In this document: positions 36,345 to 43,787 of the stretch, piece by piece
Numbering within the stretch: position 1 is the first letter of the stretch
Layout of the letters: every line of letters begins with the position of its first letter
From: a virus
Virus record (IMG/VR): IMGVR_UViG_3300048582_000168
Span: 1 to 64,000 of that record
DNA: 64,000 bases
Reading direction: 5' to 3' (one strand)
Position numbers and translations under genes: made by a program
The notes under the pieces: generated by a model
Seen by the model: the letters and a program-made list of their open reading frames with translations, nothing else
Told to the model about the DNA's origin: nothing
Databases searched by the model: none

Positions 36345-36784
36345 TGCATGCTCTCCAAGGTGGGAATGTCGCAACCCGCCCACCGGGCCACGGTTTCATC
36401 GAAGGAATACCAAGCGCCTTCGTCGATGATCGCCTGCAGGGTGTTTCGGAAGCGCAGCTTCACCTCCGCCTCGCAGCGCGCGAAGGCGTAGGGCTGCAGG
36501 ACCGCGATCTGGTCCAGCGCCTTGCGGTCGGCCTCATACTCGAGCGACCAGTAGGGCGAGACCGAAAGGACGCGGGTGTGCCCGGCGAGGATATGCACTT
36601 CCTCGTGCAGCAAGACGAACAGCCACATCCGGTGGTGGATTGAGCCGCAGACGGTGATGTGCTTGGCGCCGGTCTTAGGGTCTTCGAAGGCGACCCCGCT
36701 GACCGGGTGCGGCGTCGGTAGGACGAAGACCGTGATCCCGGCGGCCCGGACGCGGTGCAGGTGATGCCGGTAAAGAGCGATCAC
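36341..36784 (-). CDS. ImmA/IrrE-type zinc metallopeptidase
   Basis: The 147-residue product starts at GTG 36784, overlapping the upstream stop. The zinc motif is HEEVH at residues 60-64 (VLLHEEVHILAGH), and the third ligand is expected among the glutamates of WSLEYEADRKAL (82-84), exactly as in ImmA/IrrE peptidases. In ICEBs1 and related systems ImmA cleaves the immunity repressor. A phage early gene of this kind may cut a host or prophage repressor. The substrate is unknown. Confidence 0.75.
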   Translation of the reverse strand: MIALYRHHLHRVRAAGITVFVLPTPHPVSGVAFEDPKTGAKHITVCGSIHHRMWLFVLLHEEVHILAGHTRVLSVSPYWSLEYEADRKALDQIAVLQPYAFARCEAEVKLRFRNTLQAIIDEGAWYSFDETVARWAGCDIPTLESMQ

Positions 36785-36996
36785 CGAAGGCCCCCGATGA
36801 TCATGCCGATGGTCAGCCCGGATGCGAACAGGACGATGCCGAACAGCGGCCACATCTTGTGCAGCCAAGCCTTTTCGGCCAGACCGAAGGACAGGCCGAC
36901 CCGGTGGCCATGCTCGTAAGCGTCGCGGTAGATCGCCCCCAGAGCGAGGACCGCATCTTCGGGCAAGGTGAACTCGGAAATCTTTTCAGGGGTCAT
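36781..36996 (-). CDS. small protein with C-terminal membrane helix
   Basis: The 71-residue product starts at ATG 36996 on the upstream stop. The first 45 residues are soluble (EKISEFTLPEDAVLALGAIYR) and the end, WPLFGIVLFASGLTIGMIIGG, is one membrane helix. It is a tail-anchored type of topology. Function unknown. Confidence 0.65.
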   Translation of the reverse strand: MTPEKISEFTLPEDAVLALGAIYRDAYEHGHRVGLSFGLAEKAWLHKMWPLFGIVLFASGLTIGMIIGGLR

Positions 36997-37433
36997 CACA
37001 GGGTCCATCCGCAGGCAGAACAAAGGACGCGGGTCTCCGCCGCAACCTCGATTTTCATTGGCGAGCCGCACTCCCGGCAGAAGCCATAGTCGTCAGGGAC
37101 CGCATCTTCAGGCTGACCGAGGTAGGTCAAATCAGGCACCGGGTCGCCCGGGCGCGGCGGGTCGGAGACGAATCGCCGTTCGGGTTCAGCCCGGAGCCCG
37201 ACACCACGCTGGCCAAGGATGGGGCGCTGGTCCAGTCCACCCGCCGAAAGTTGGAGAGGGGCGGCCCGGGGCGACTTGGCGGGGGCAGCGCGGGTGTTCC
37301 ACACGTCGACCATAACGGCATGATGGCGGAGCGGGCACTTCCCGTTGTCGCCGATGTGGCGGGCATGGGTGTCCTGATCCCAAAGTTGCATCGCGTCGCC
37401 GCAGAACGGGCAGGGAATGAGGGTGGGCTTCAT
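36996..37433 (-). CDS. Lar-like zinc-ribbon protein (restriction alleviation type)
   Basis: The 145-residue product begins MKPTLIPCPFCGDAM and has C8, C11, C33 and a following His, then the VDVWNTRA end pattern, as in the Lar restriction-alleviation family. A second zinc ribbon lies at the C-terminus (C119, C122, C138, C141). Lar of the Rac prophage eases type I restriction; many phage proteins with this ribbon have unproved roles. The duplication of ribbons is unusual. Confidence 0.65.
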   Translation of the reverse strand: MKPTLIPCPFCGDAMQLWDQDTHARHIGDNGKCPLRHHAVMVDVWNTRAAPAKSPRAAPLQLSAGGLDQRPILGQRGVGLRAEPERRFVSDPPRPGDPVPDLTYLGQPEDAVPDDYGFCRECGSPMKIEVAAETRVLCSACGWTL

Positions 37434-37825
37434 TGGGCAGCCTTTCTCGAAAGCCATGCGATCTTGCGCCGCGCCGCCCGTTTCGGGCGAGCGATATCCT
37501 TCATGCCGTGCAGCGCGGCCTCGGCGCCGGACGACCAGACAGGCGTCGGGGGATCGTAGTCGAAGGTGGCGGGATCGACGGGGGTGATCCGCAGGGCCAA
37601 GAGGTTGTCAGCCCCGTGGGTCTTCACCCAGCCGCCGCAGAGGCACCCGTCCTTCTGGTGACACATGAAGATGCCGACGGCCCCAGCCATCGCCTGCGCG
37701 GCCATGTCGCCGTCGTAGTCCGGCAGCTTGGCATACTCGGAGTGGTGCCAGATGCCGGAGGGCACGTCGCGCCGGTAAGGGCAGGTCACGCAAGGCGCGC
37801 GGGCGGGCTTGGGCAGGCCGGTCAC
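37430..37825 (-). CDS. DUF6283-like Cys-rich protein
   Basis: The 131-residue product starts at GTG 37825, overlapping the upstream stop. The N-terminus APCVTCPYRRDVPSGIWH (C12, C15), the later GIFMCHQKDGCLCGGW and the spacing between them fit the DUF6283 family, whose members are common in phages and of unknown function. The cysteines and histidine could bind zinc or an iron-sulfur cluster. The C-terminus is basic. Confidence 0.6.
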   Translation of the reverse strand: MTGLPKPARAPCVTCPYRRDVPSGIWHHSEYAKLPDYDGDMAAQAMAGAVGIFMCHQKDGCLCGGWVKTHGADNLLALRITPVDPATFDYDPPTPVWSSGAEAALHGMKDIARPKRAARRKIAWLSRKAAQ

Positions 37826-38094
37826 GTCGCATCCTCCTGAAAATCGACCTCGATCACCCGCTCCCAAGCGGACGAATTGTAGCCCGGGGCGTCGAACTGC
37901 AGCCCGGCATTGCCCCACGGGGAGAAGCTGAAACCATACCAGACCTCGGAGAACCGGCCCATATGCCAAGCCCCATAGATCAGCGCCATGTAGTGCCGCC
38001 CGGGCACGATGTCGGGGTGGGTGTGCTTGTCACCGCGCGACAGGTCGATCTCGCGCAAGACGGGCAGGCGGGGAACAAGGGACAGGGCGGTCAT
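37822..38094 (-). CDS. unknown early protein
   Basis: The 90-residue product has CTGAAAGG in its leader (38110-38103). It is rich in aromatic residues (YGAWHMGRFSEVWYGFSFSPW) and compact. No family is recognised. A stable hairpin lies upstream (stem CCCCTGCCG at 38119-38127 with its complement ending at 38143). Confidence 0.65.
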   Translation of the reverse strand: MTALSLVPRLPVLREIDLSRGDKHTHPDIVPGRHYMALIYGAWHMGRFSEVWYGFSFSPWGNAGLQFDAPGYNSSAWERVIEVDFQEDAT

Positions 38095-38149
38095 CGGGAT
38101 ATCCTTTCAGGGGAGAGCCCCTGCCGCCCGGAGACGGCAGGGGAAGGGG

Positions 38150-38308
38150 TCAGGTCTTGCCCAGCCGCATGCCCAGATAGACGCAGCCGACCAGCGCCAC
38201 GTCGAACAGAACGTCGAGCGTGGTGGGCAGGAGGATCTGGATCACGACCAGCATGACCGCGAAGACCATCAGGTATTCCCGGGCGTGGGCTTTGATGAAC
38301 TCCGGCAT
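38150..38308 (-). CDS. 52-residue membrane protein
   Basis: A short frame starting MPEFIKAHAREYLMVFAVML overlaps the stop of the upstream TerB-like gene (TGATG at 38310-38306). It contains two adjoining hydrophobic stretches (residues 13-28 and 33-48) and ends LGMRLGKT. The coupling and hydropathy support a real small inner-membrane protein. Confidence 0.6.
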   Translation of the reverse strand: MPEFIKAHAREYLMVFAVMLVVIQILLPTTLDVLFDVALVGCVYLGMRLGKT

Positions 38309-38742
38309 CAGAGGTAGGAACTCAGGGTGAAGCCAAGGGTCTTGCCGAGCGTCTCCAACTCGACCTTTTCCTTGTCGCCGATATCCCCGTCGGCCATCGC
38401 GACGTCGATGACGATCATGAAGGCCATTTCCAACTCGTCGCTGGACCCCTTCGCCTTCATCTCCTCGACCTCCTTGCGGAGCGCGAGCCGTCCGGCCATC
38501 CCACCCTGAGCGCGGGCGATCTGCTTATTGACGCAGGTCTCGATCTGGCTGCCGGTGAAGGCTGCCGACAGGGCCTCGTGGTTCATGAGAGCGTTCAGGA
38601 CTGCCTCGACCTCCGACTCATCGATCTTGCCGTCGACCGAGGCGACGCGGGCAGCCGCAGCCGCGATGCCTTCAAGCAAGTCGGTCTTGCCGGACAGTTT
38701 CTTCGCGCCTCCACCGAGCCGCTCCTTCAGTTTTCCAAACAT
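38308..38742 (-). CDS. TerB-like domain protein
   Basis: The 144-residue product shows the TerB pattern: two related helical segments each with an acidic turn, ASVDGKIDESEVEAV (about 34-48) and AMADGDIGDKEKVELE (about 114-129). TerB of tellurite-resistance systems is a small helical, metal-binding protein associated with membrane complexes and phage resistance. In the operon it is coupled to a small membrane protein, which fits a membrane-associated unit. GGAAGG precedes the ATG. Confidence 0.75.
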   Translation of the reverse strand: MFGKLKERLGGGAKKLSGKTDLLEGIAAAAARVASVDGKIDESEVEAVLNALMNHEALSAAFTGSQIETCVNKQIARAQGGMAGRLALRKEVEEMKAKGSSDELEMAFMIVIDVAMADGDIGDKEKVELETLGKTLGFTLSSYL

Positions 38743-38778
38743 GGTTCAAGCCTTCCCAGATACGAACGGAACCGCCGT

Positions 38779-39102
38779 TCACGGTTGACGGGGGGAGAGA
38801 CCCGGCAAGGCCGGAAGTCGCCCCTCGATGCAATCATCCATTTCGACCAGAGCGGCCTCGCCACCCAGATCCCAGTCCGACATGGCGTCCCTCCACCGAA
38901 GGGCCAGAGCCGCCCCGATTTCGACCGCCACGGCCTCAGCAACGCGCGCCCAAGCCTCCTTCGTCGCCGGACAGGTGTGGGCCCGCATCGCAGCCGGAAG
39001 GGCCTCCGGCGGGCAATTCACCCATGCCGCGATGGCGACCCGGGCGAGATGGTCGCGGGGGTTTTCGGCAGACCACAGGTCGAGGCGTTCGCGTTCGCTC
39101 AC
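38779..39102 (-). CDS. unknown early protein
   Basis: The 107-residue product overlaps the upstream stop by four bases. It has a helical, Ala/Trp-rich body (VAIAAWVNCPPEALPAAMRAH) and an acidic C-terminal part. No domain is recognised. Confidence 0.65.
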   Translation of the reverse strand: MSERERLDLWSAENPRDHLARVAIAAWVNCPPEALPAAMRAHTCPATKEAWARVAEAVAVEIGAALALRWRDAMSDWDLGGEAALVEMDDCIEGRLPALPGLSPRQP

Positions 39103-39380
39103 GGCTTCACCGCCATGCAGAGCCCCATCTCCTTGCAGGCGTTCGGGGTGTCGCAGTCACATTCCGCCATGATCTGCCCCATGTAGCGTTCGCGCTGCAG
39201 GTGCGCGGCGGCGTTCCACAGGATGGCCGGGTCGCAATTCCAGCCGCGCGCCAAGGCATCCCCGCCCCGGATGAGATCACCCCGGAGCATCGGCAGATCG
39301 GTGACCACATCCCCCACCTCGATGAGACGGTGCGAAGACGGGCAGAGAAGACGGCAGAACCGGAGACGCAGGCGGAGCAT
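39099..39380 (-). CDS. unknown Cys-containing early protein
   Basis: The 93-residue product is the first gene behind the 39.4-kb promoter; CTGAAAGG lies at 39394-39387. The basic N-terminus MLRLRLRFCRLLCPSSHR is followed by a helical part and by CDCDTPNACKEMGLC near the end, a possible zinc site. Not recognised. Confidence 0.65.
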   Translation of the reverse strand: MLRLRLRFCRLLCPSSHRLIEVGDVVTDLPMLRGDLIRGGDALARGWNCDPAILWNAAAHLQRERYMGQIMAECDCDTPNACKEMGLCMAVKP

Positions 39381-39425
39381 CGTTTACCTTTCAGCGCGGG
39401 GAGAGGGCCCCGGAATCCCTGTCGC

Positions 39426-39467
39426 CAGTGAATCGGATTTGGCGAGGAAGTCAAGTCCAGCCTTCAC
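39426..39467 (-). promoter_or_regulatory. leftward promoter with degenerate operator
   Basis: Read leftward: -35 TTGACT (39454-39449), then TTCACT or TCACTG with 16-17 bp spacing. A degenerate palindrome copy (TCAAGTC-CA-GCCTTCA) covers the -35. It follows the terminator of the exported-protein genes. Confidence 0.5.
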
Positions 39468-39469
39468 AA

Positions 39470-39498
39470 TAAAAAGCCCCGCCGGGTGAGGGCGGGGC
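39470..39498 (-). terminator. leftward Rho-independent terminator
   Basis: Read leftward, GCCCCGCC (39498-39491) and GGCGGGGC (39483-39476) form a perfect 8-bp stem with a 7-base loop followed by five Ts (39475-39471). It ends the transcript of the two exported-protein genes. Confidence 0.85.
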
Positions 39499-39539
39499 CA
39501 GTCGAGGATGGAGGGAAGGCGAACTCCCTCCGGGCAGTA

Positions 39540-40199
39540 TCAGACGCCGAAGCGCGCCTTGCAGGCGGACAATTCGGCGTTGCGGGCGGGCTTCGACGTC
39601 GGCTGGAAAACCAGCTTGCGGCCCTGCAGGTCGCACTTGGCACCCCAGCCGGGGTTTGCGCTTTTCGAGGACGCGGTCTCGGCAGTCGCGGCAGGCTTCG
39701 ACCAGTCGCGGCCACCACCAAGGACACCACCGCCCCGGCGAGGCTCGTCGCAGCCGGTCACCAGACCGACCTGTTCCATGGCGCGGCAGGCACCCTTGTC
39801 GCGGCCCGCGATGACAAGCTGGGCGGCCTTGTAGGCGGCCTTGTCACCGGTCGCGCCCATGACCATGAGCATACAGGCGCTGTCGACCTTCATGCCGCCG
39901 ATGCCAGCGCCACCGCCGATCACGCTGATCTGTGCGGTTGCAGGCGAAAATGCGCAAGGATGACCTCCACCCAAACTCAATCCACCGAGAGACGGGGCAG
40001 ACGACACCTCGGCATAGACGGTGTTGTCCTTGCCAGCTTTCTGGCCGTAGTTGTTGATCTGCGACCCGGCAATCGCGCCGGTCGAGACTTCGACTTCAGA
40101 ATTCGCGCCAGAGATGGCGGTGCTTTCAGAGGATTGCGCCAGAACCGGACCCGCGATCAGCAGGGCCACAGAGGCGCAGACAGTCAGAAGGAATTTCAT
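39540..40199 (-). CDS. exported protein with signal peptide
   Basis: The 219-residue product starts at ATG 40199 behind AGGAG. Residues 1-22 (MKFLLTVCASVALLIAGPVLAQ) are a clear Sec signal peptide with an ALA-type cleavage site. The mature part contains IAGSQINNYGQKAGKD, a glycine-rich segment (SLGGLSLGGGHPCAF) and several Cys residues suited to periplasmic disulfides. The GSQ-(I/V)-N motif is shared with the neighbouring exported protein. It may change the envelope of the infected cell. No enzyme motif is seen. Confidence 0.7.
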   Translation of the reverse strand: MKFLLTVCASVALLIAGPVLAQSSESTAISGANSEVEVSTGAIAGSQINNYGQKAGKDNTVYAEVSSAPSLGGLSLGGGHPCAFSPATAQISVIGGGAGIGGMKVDSACMLMVMGATGDKAAYKAAQLVIAGRDKGACRAMEQVGLVTGCDEPRRGGGVLGGGRDWSKPAATAETASSKSANPGWGAKCDLQGRKLVFQPTSKPARNAELSACKARFGV

Positions 40200-40233
40200 G
40201 GGGATGACTCCTGCATGGGGGGAAGGAAGGGGA

Positions 40234-40268
40234 GGGGTGCGCGGCGTGACCATCCCATCGCGCACCCC
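40234..40268 (-). other. hairpin between the two exported-protein genes
   Basis: GGGGTGCGCG (40234-40243) pairs perfectly with CGCGCACCCC (40259-40268). No U-tract follows, so an mRNA stability or processing element is more likely than a terminator. Confidence 0.45.
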
Positions 40269-40316
40269 CGTCTTGTCACCACAGCCAACCGCGAAAGCGG
40301 TCAGCACCGGCTGCGG

Positions 40317-40703
40317 TCAGGGCTGAAAAACGCCGAGACCGCCAAAGGCGAAGGCGTTCGAACCGCTGCCACCGGCAGTCGCCGAACCCGAGAAGCCGCC
40401 AGCACCGCCGAGCGAAGCCGAGCCGTTCACGGCGGTGGTCTCGTTCGACGAGAAGGTCGAGGTGGTCGCACCCGACAAGAGGCCGATGGTGCCGCCGATG
40501 CCGATGCCAGCCGAATAGTTGCGGCTGTTCACCTGCGAGCCGGACACGGCAAGGCCGTTGCCAAGCGAACCGGCGCCGCCAAGGGTCGAGTATTCACCCT
40601 CTGCGCCGGACTGCGAGACAGCGCCGGTGCCGAAGACGACTTCAGCCGAGAGAACCGCAGCCGACAGGAACAGGGCGGCGGAAGCGAGAAGAATTTTCTT
40701 CAT
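40317..40703 (-). CDS. exported glycine/serine-rich protein
   Basis: The 128-residue product starts at ATG 40703 behind CAGGAG. Residues 1-22 (MKKILLASAALFLSAAVLSA) are a signal peptide. The mature protein consists almost only of Gly, Ser, Ala, Thr and Asn, with a GSQVN motif also present in the next gene product. Such composition suggests a surface or polymerising protein. It lacks cysteine. Why a phage early region would export it is unknown. Confidence 0.7.
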   Translation of the reverse strand: MKKILLASAALFLSAAVLSAEVVFGTGAVSQSGAEGEYSTLGGAGSLGNGLAVSGSQVNSRNYSAGIGIGGTIGLLSGATTSTFSSNETTAVNGSASLGGAGGFSGSATAGGSGSNAFAFGGLGVFQP

Positions 40704-40749
40704 GGTGGTCTCCTGTTGAACGCTGCCGGGCCAGCAGCGGGGGGTAGGT

Positions 40750-41190
40750 TCAGCCGGTGCCCGTCTCGCGGCTGAAATCGTCAAACTCGATGGTTTCCAG
40801 ATCGACCCGGATGGGGCGGTAGAAGAAATCCCCCGTCCGGCGCCCGGTCTCTTTTTCGATGGACCGCTCGTATTTCAACCAAGTGATCTCGTCGAATTCA
40901 AGGTCCGCCAAGGCCACGCCGGTCAAGAGAAGCATGATGGGGTCGCCCCCGGTCCAGAAGAATGCGTCGGTGTCCGGCCCCTCCACGTCCTCGAGTCGGG
41001 ACTGGATATCCCGCCGGGTGCCCATGATGTCCTCGTGGGCATAGACGCCGGAGCCCATGAGGGTCCGCAACTCGCCTCCCGTCTCGAGATGAGACAGGAC
41101 CGGGGTGACGTCAGGAATCGACCCGCCACGCGAAATCGTCGGCTGCTGGATCAGCCAGATACGCTGGAACTTGGGCGGCGGGTTCGACAT
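40750..41190 (-). CDS. unknown early protein
   Basis: The 146-residue product has CTGAAAGG at 41209-41202. It contains FWTGGDPIMLLLTGVALADLEF and a C-terminal RPIRVDLETIEFDDF, suggesting an alpha/beta domain. I do not recognise it. It precedes the exported proteins on the same transcript. Confidence 0.65.
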   Translation of the reverse strand: MSNPPPKFQRIWLIQQPTISRGGSIPDVTPVLSHLETGGELRTLMGSGVYAHEDIMGTRRDIQSRLEDVEGPDTDAFFWTGGDPIMLLLTGVALADLEFDEITWLKYERSIEKETGRRTGDFFYRPIRVDLETIEFDDFSRETGTG

Positions 41191-41232
41191 TTGGCAGGTA
41201 ACCTTTCAGGGAGACGCTCTCACGCCCGTGAT

Positions 41233-41262
41233 CAGTAAGACCCGGGCGCGGGCAGGTGTCAA
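41233..41262 (-). promoter_or_regulatory. leftward promoter without palindrome
   Basis: Read leftward: -35 TTGACA (41262-41257), 18-bp spacer, -10 TTACTG (41238-41233). It would drive the unknown gene and the two exported-protein genes. The AAGTC palindrome is absent, so control may differ from the other units. Confidence 0.55.
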
Positions 41263-41534
41263 GGCAACTTTGCAAGGCTGTCGAGAAGCTGGTTCATGAG
41301 GCCCCGGTAATGCTCCGCCGCAGCCGCCCGCTTTTCGGGCCGGATCGACTCGAACTCCGAGATCAGCAGGCGACCGATGATGATGTTGCGGACACACCGC
41401 TCGCACAGGTCGTTCGCCTTCGCGTTGAGCGTGGCCATTTCGACGCAGGCACCCGCGACCAGAGACAGGTGTTCGCGGTTGTGGCGCGGATCGTTCGGCC
41501 CGTCGCCGTGGCCGGGGTCTTCATCGAAGGGCAT
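41259..41534 (-). CDS. unknown small early protein
   Basis: The 91-residue product starts behind a CTGAAAGG element (41552-41545), which itself overlaps the stop of the upstream helicase gene. It is helical with three cysteines (CVEMATLNAKANDLCERCV) and no clear metal motif. Its 3' end covers the promoter of the next unit. Confidence 0.65.
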   Translation of the reverse strand: MPFDEDPGHGDGPNDPRHNREHLSLVAGACVEMATLNAKANDLCERCVRNIIIGRLLISEFESIRPEKRAAAAEHYRGLMNQLLDSLAKLP

Positions 41535-41548
41535 GGGGTGGCATCCTT

Positions 41549-43063
41549 TCAGAGCAAGAGGTTACGCAGGGTATCGACCGTCATGGTCCCGATATCGGTC
41601 TTGGCGGCGAGCGCCTTCAGGATGACCTCATCCATCGACCCGGTGGCCACGAAGTCGGTGTAGAAGCAAGGCGCCTTCTGGTCGCCCCGGTGAATCCGCT
41701 TGATCGACTGGATCCGGTGTTCAAGGTGAAAGCTGTTGGCGATGTAGAAGGCCCGCGAGGCCCATTGCATCCCGTCGACCCCCGTCCCGCCGGAGGCAGG
41801 GTTCGCGATCAGCACGCCCCCCTTGGCCTTCCAGACGTCCACGTCGGCCAGTGTCCGGAACCGGGTGCCGCCCTCGCCAAAGACCTCCTCGAGCCGGTTC
41901 AGAAGCGGGATGAAGGGAGCCCAGATCACCACCGGAGCGCCGCCAAGGTCTTCGACCGCCTCCTTGATGGCGTCGATCTTGGCGTCCGACAGCCAATGCA
42001 CGGTGCCGTCCTCATCGCGGACGAAGCCCGAGGCGATCTCCTGCAGGCGCAGAAGCTGGGTCAGCACGATCTGCGCGGTCACCACGGTCGAGCCCGTCGC
42101 GGTCCGCAGGCCCGCCATCATCAGGCTCTCCATCTGGCCGTAAGCCTTCAACTGCGCGCCTTCCATTTCGACCTCGTAGGTCTGGAAGACCTGCGCAGGC
42201 ATGTCGATGGCGTCGATATCGCGGACCCGAGAGGTGAAGGGCGCAATGCGCGCCATCAATTCGTCCTGATTTTTCGGCCCGATGATCCGCACGGCTTTAG
42301 GCTGGCCGGGGACCGGGGCGGTCTTGCAGAACTTGTCGCGGAACCGCACGAAGCTGTCCGCATCGCCTTTTCCGTCGGGGCCCGGGCGCGAGATGATCAG
42401 CTTGTCGAGGAAGGCGAACTGCGTCCACAAGTCCTGCACCCCCTGCAGGATGGGCGTGCCGGTCAATGTCCGGCGGACCTTGGCAGGATGCACCCCGTCG
42501 CGGGCATAGCGCAGCACGCCCCGGGTCTGCTGGGCCAGAGGATCCTTGATCCGGTGGGACTCGTCGACGCAGAGGTAAACCCCCCGTTTCGAGGTGGTCA
42601 TGATCCGGTCGAGAAGCTGGACCGCCGCAGGCAGGGGGACGTAGTGACCCTTCGTCGGTCGCCCGATGCGGATGGCCTCGAAGTTGAAGGCGAAGACCCG
42701 CAACTTGCGCTGGATTTCCCCGACCTGCAGTGCGACCTCGAACTCGTTCAGCCGCTTGCCGGACGCAAGCCCGCCCTTCGGCCAAAACCAGCCCTTCCAA
42801 GCGTAACCAGCCCAGCGCGGGAACTGCTTCTCGACCCATTGGCGGGAAACCCGGTTCGGGGCGATGATGACCAGCGTGTCGATATCCCCGTCGAGGAACA
42901 TCTCGCCCGCCTCCGCGATGACCGACAGGGTCTTGCCGGTCCCGGGGTCGTGCTGCAGGGCGAAGGCCGCCCGGTTGCGCGAGCGCGCCTTTGCCGACAC
43001 CTGATGGTGCCAAAGCGGACCTTTGACGGGCGAGGTGGCGGGCTGGGGAGCAGCAGCATTCAT
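41549..43063 (-). CDS. SNF2-like DNA helicase/translocase
   Basis: The 504-residue product is a superfamily 2 ATPase. Walker A is HDPGTGKT at about 38-45, motif Ia is LVIIAPNRV, the Walker B box is DESH at 167-170, motif III is TGTP at 201-204, and motifs V/VI are PASGGTGVDGMQWASR and IQSIKRIHRGDQ near the end. This is the pattern of SNF2-type translocases found in many phages, used in replication or recombination. No extra nuclease domain is seen. Its TGA lies inside the CTGAAAGG of the following gene. Confidence 0.9.
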   Translation of the reverse strand: MNAAAPQPATSPVKGPLWHHQVSAKARSRNRAAFALQHDPGTGKTLSVIAEAGEMFLDGDIDTLVIIAPNRVSRQWVEKQFPRWAGYAWKGWFWPKGGLASGKRLNEFEVALQVGEIQRKLRVFAFNFEAIRIGRPTKGHYVPLPAAVQLLDRIMTTSKRGVYLCVDESHRIKDPLAQQTRGVLRYARDGVHPAKVRRTLTGTPILQGVQDLWTQFAFLDKLIISRPGPDGKGDADSFVRFRDKFCKTAPVPGQPKAVRIIGPKNQDELMARIAPFTSRVRDIDAIDMPAQVFQTYEVEMEGAQLKAYGQMESLMMAGLRTATGSTVVTAQIVLTQLLRLQEIASGFVRDEDGTVHWLSDAKIDAIKEAVEDLGGAPVVIWAPFIPLLNRLEEVFGEGGTRFRTLADVDVWKAKGGVLIANPASGGTGVDGMQWASRAFYIANSFHLEHRIQSIKRIHRGDQKAPCFYTDFVATGSMDEVILKALAAKTDIGTMTVDTLRNLLL

Positions 43064-43072
43064 CAGGTGACC

Positions 43073-43459
43073 TCAGACCATGATCGGCGGGGGAACGGGA
43101 AGCACCACGCCATGCGGGCGCCACAGGTGCAAGACGTAAGGGTGGACCGAGATATGATCGGCCTCGGGCATGCCATACTGGACGGTGACCTCGTCGGGCC
43201 GGAAGAACAGCCGGTGGATCAGCATCATTTCGCCCCACTCCGGGCAGCGCGCCTTGGTCGAGACCGAGACGTGATCCCAGCCGTCGCCGTTCGCAGCGAT
43301 GACCCGCAAGGCGGCCTTGGCCTTGTAGCCGTGGGCAGCCGTCCCGGCGGGGAACAAGAACGCCCCGCCATCCGACTCGGGGATCCCGAAAAACACACCC
43401 CGGGCGGCATCGCTGCGGTCGCGGAACCGCTGAAAGAGGGAGGCAGACAGGTCACGCAT
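43073..43459 (-). CDS. conserved phage protein, DUF7694-like
   Basis: The 128-residue product contains GWDHVSVSTKARCPEWGEM, LFFRPDEVTVQYG and ISVHPYVLHLWRPHG, a pattern I know from a widespread phage family of unknown function (DUF7694-like). The conserved W, H and Y residues suggest an active or binding site. It overlaps the upstream gene by eight bases. Confidence 0.6.
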   Translation of the reverse strand: MRDLSASLFQRFRDRSDAARGVFFGIPESDGGAFLFPAGTAAHGYKAKAALRVIAANGDGWDHVSVSTKARCPEWGEMMLIHRLFFRPDEVTVQYGMPEADHISVHPYVLHLWRPHGVVLPVPPPIMV

Positions 43460-43787
43460 CGGTGGCAACTCCGGTCCAAGACTTGATCGCGCCGCGCTTG
43501 AATGACAGCGACGGGGCGTGGTTGTGGAAGAACAGGGCATAGCGAAAGAGCGCATGCCGGTTGACGTCATCGGCCAGAGCGCATGCCTTGAACAGATCGC
43601 CCTCGATCACCGCCTCGAGGAAGTCGTCGTAGCACTCCCCGATGGTGACCCAAGCGACAACCGCGTGCAGCATGTGGGCCGGGATGTTGGTCGCCAGACC
43701 GGTCGCCCAATCGGGATTGAAGACCCGGGAATAGACCTCCACCGGGGTCTTTTTGTCCATGAGGGCGAGGATTTCGGTGCGGGTCAT
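43452..43787 (-). CDS. unknown early protein
   Basis: The 111-residue product begins MTRTEILALMDKKTPVEVY and is helical, with VVAWVTIGECYDDFLEAVIEGD in the middle. ATG 43787 overlaps the stop of the upstream gene. No family is recognised. Confidence 0.65.
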   Translation of the reverse strand: MTRTEILALMDKKTPVEVYSRVFNPDWATGLATNIPAHMLHAVVAWVTIGECYDDFLEAVIEGDLFKACALADDVNRHALFRYALFFHNHAPSLSFKRGAIKSWTGVATDA

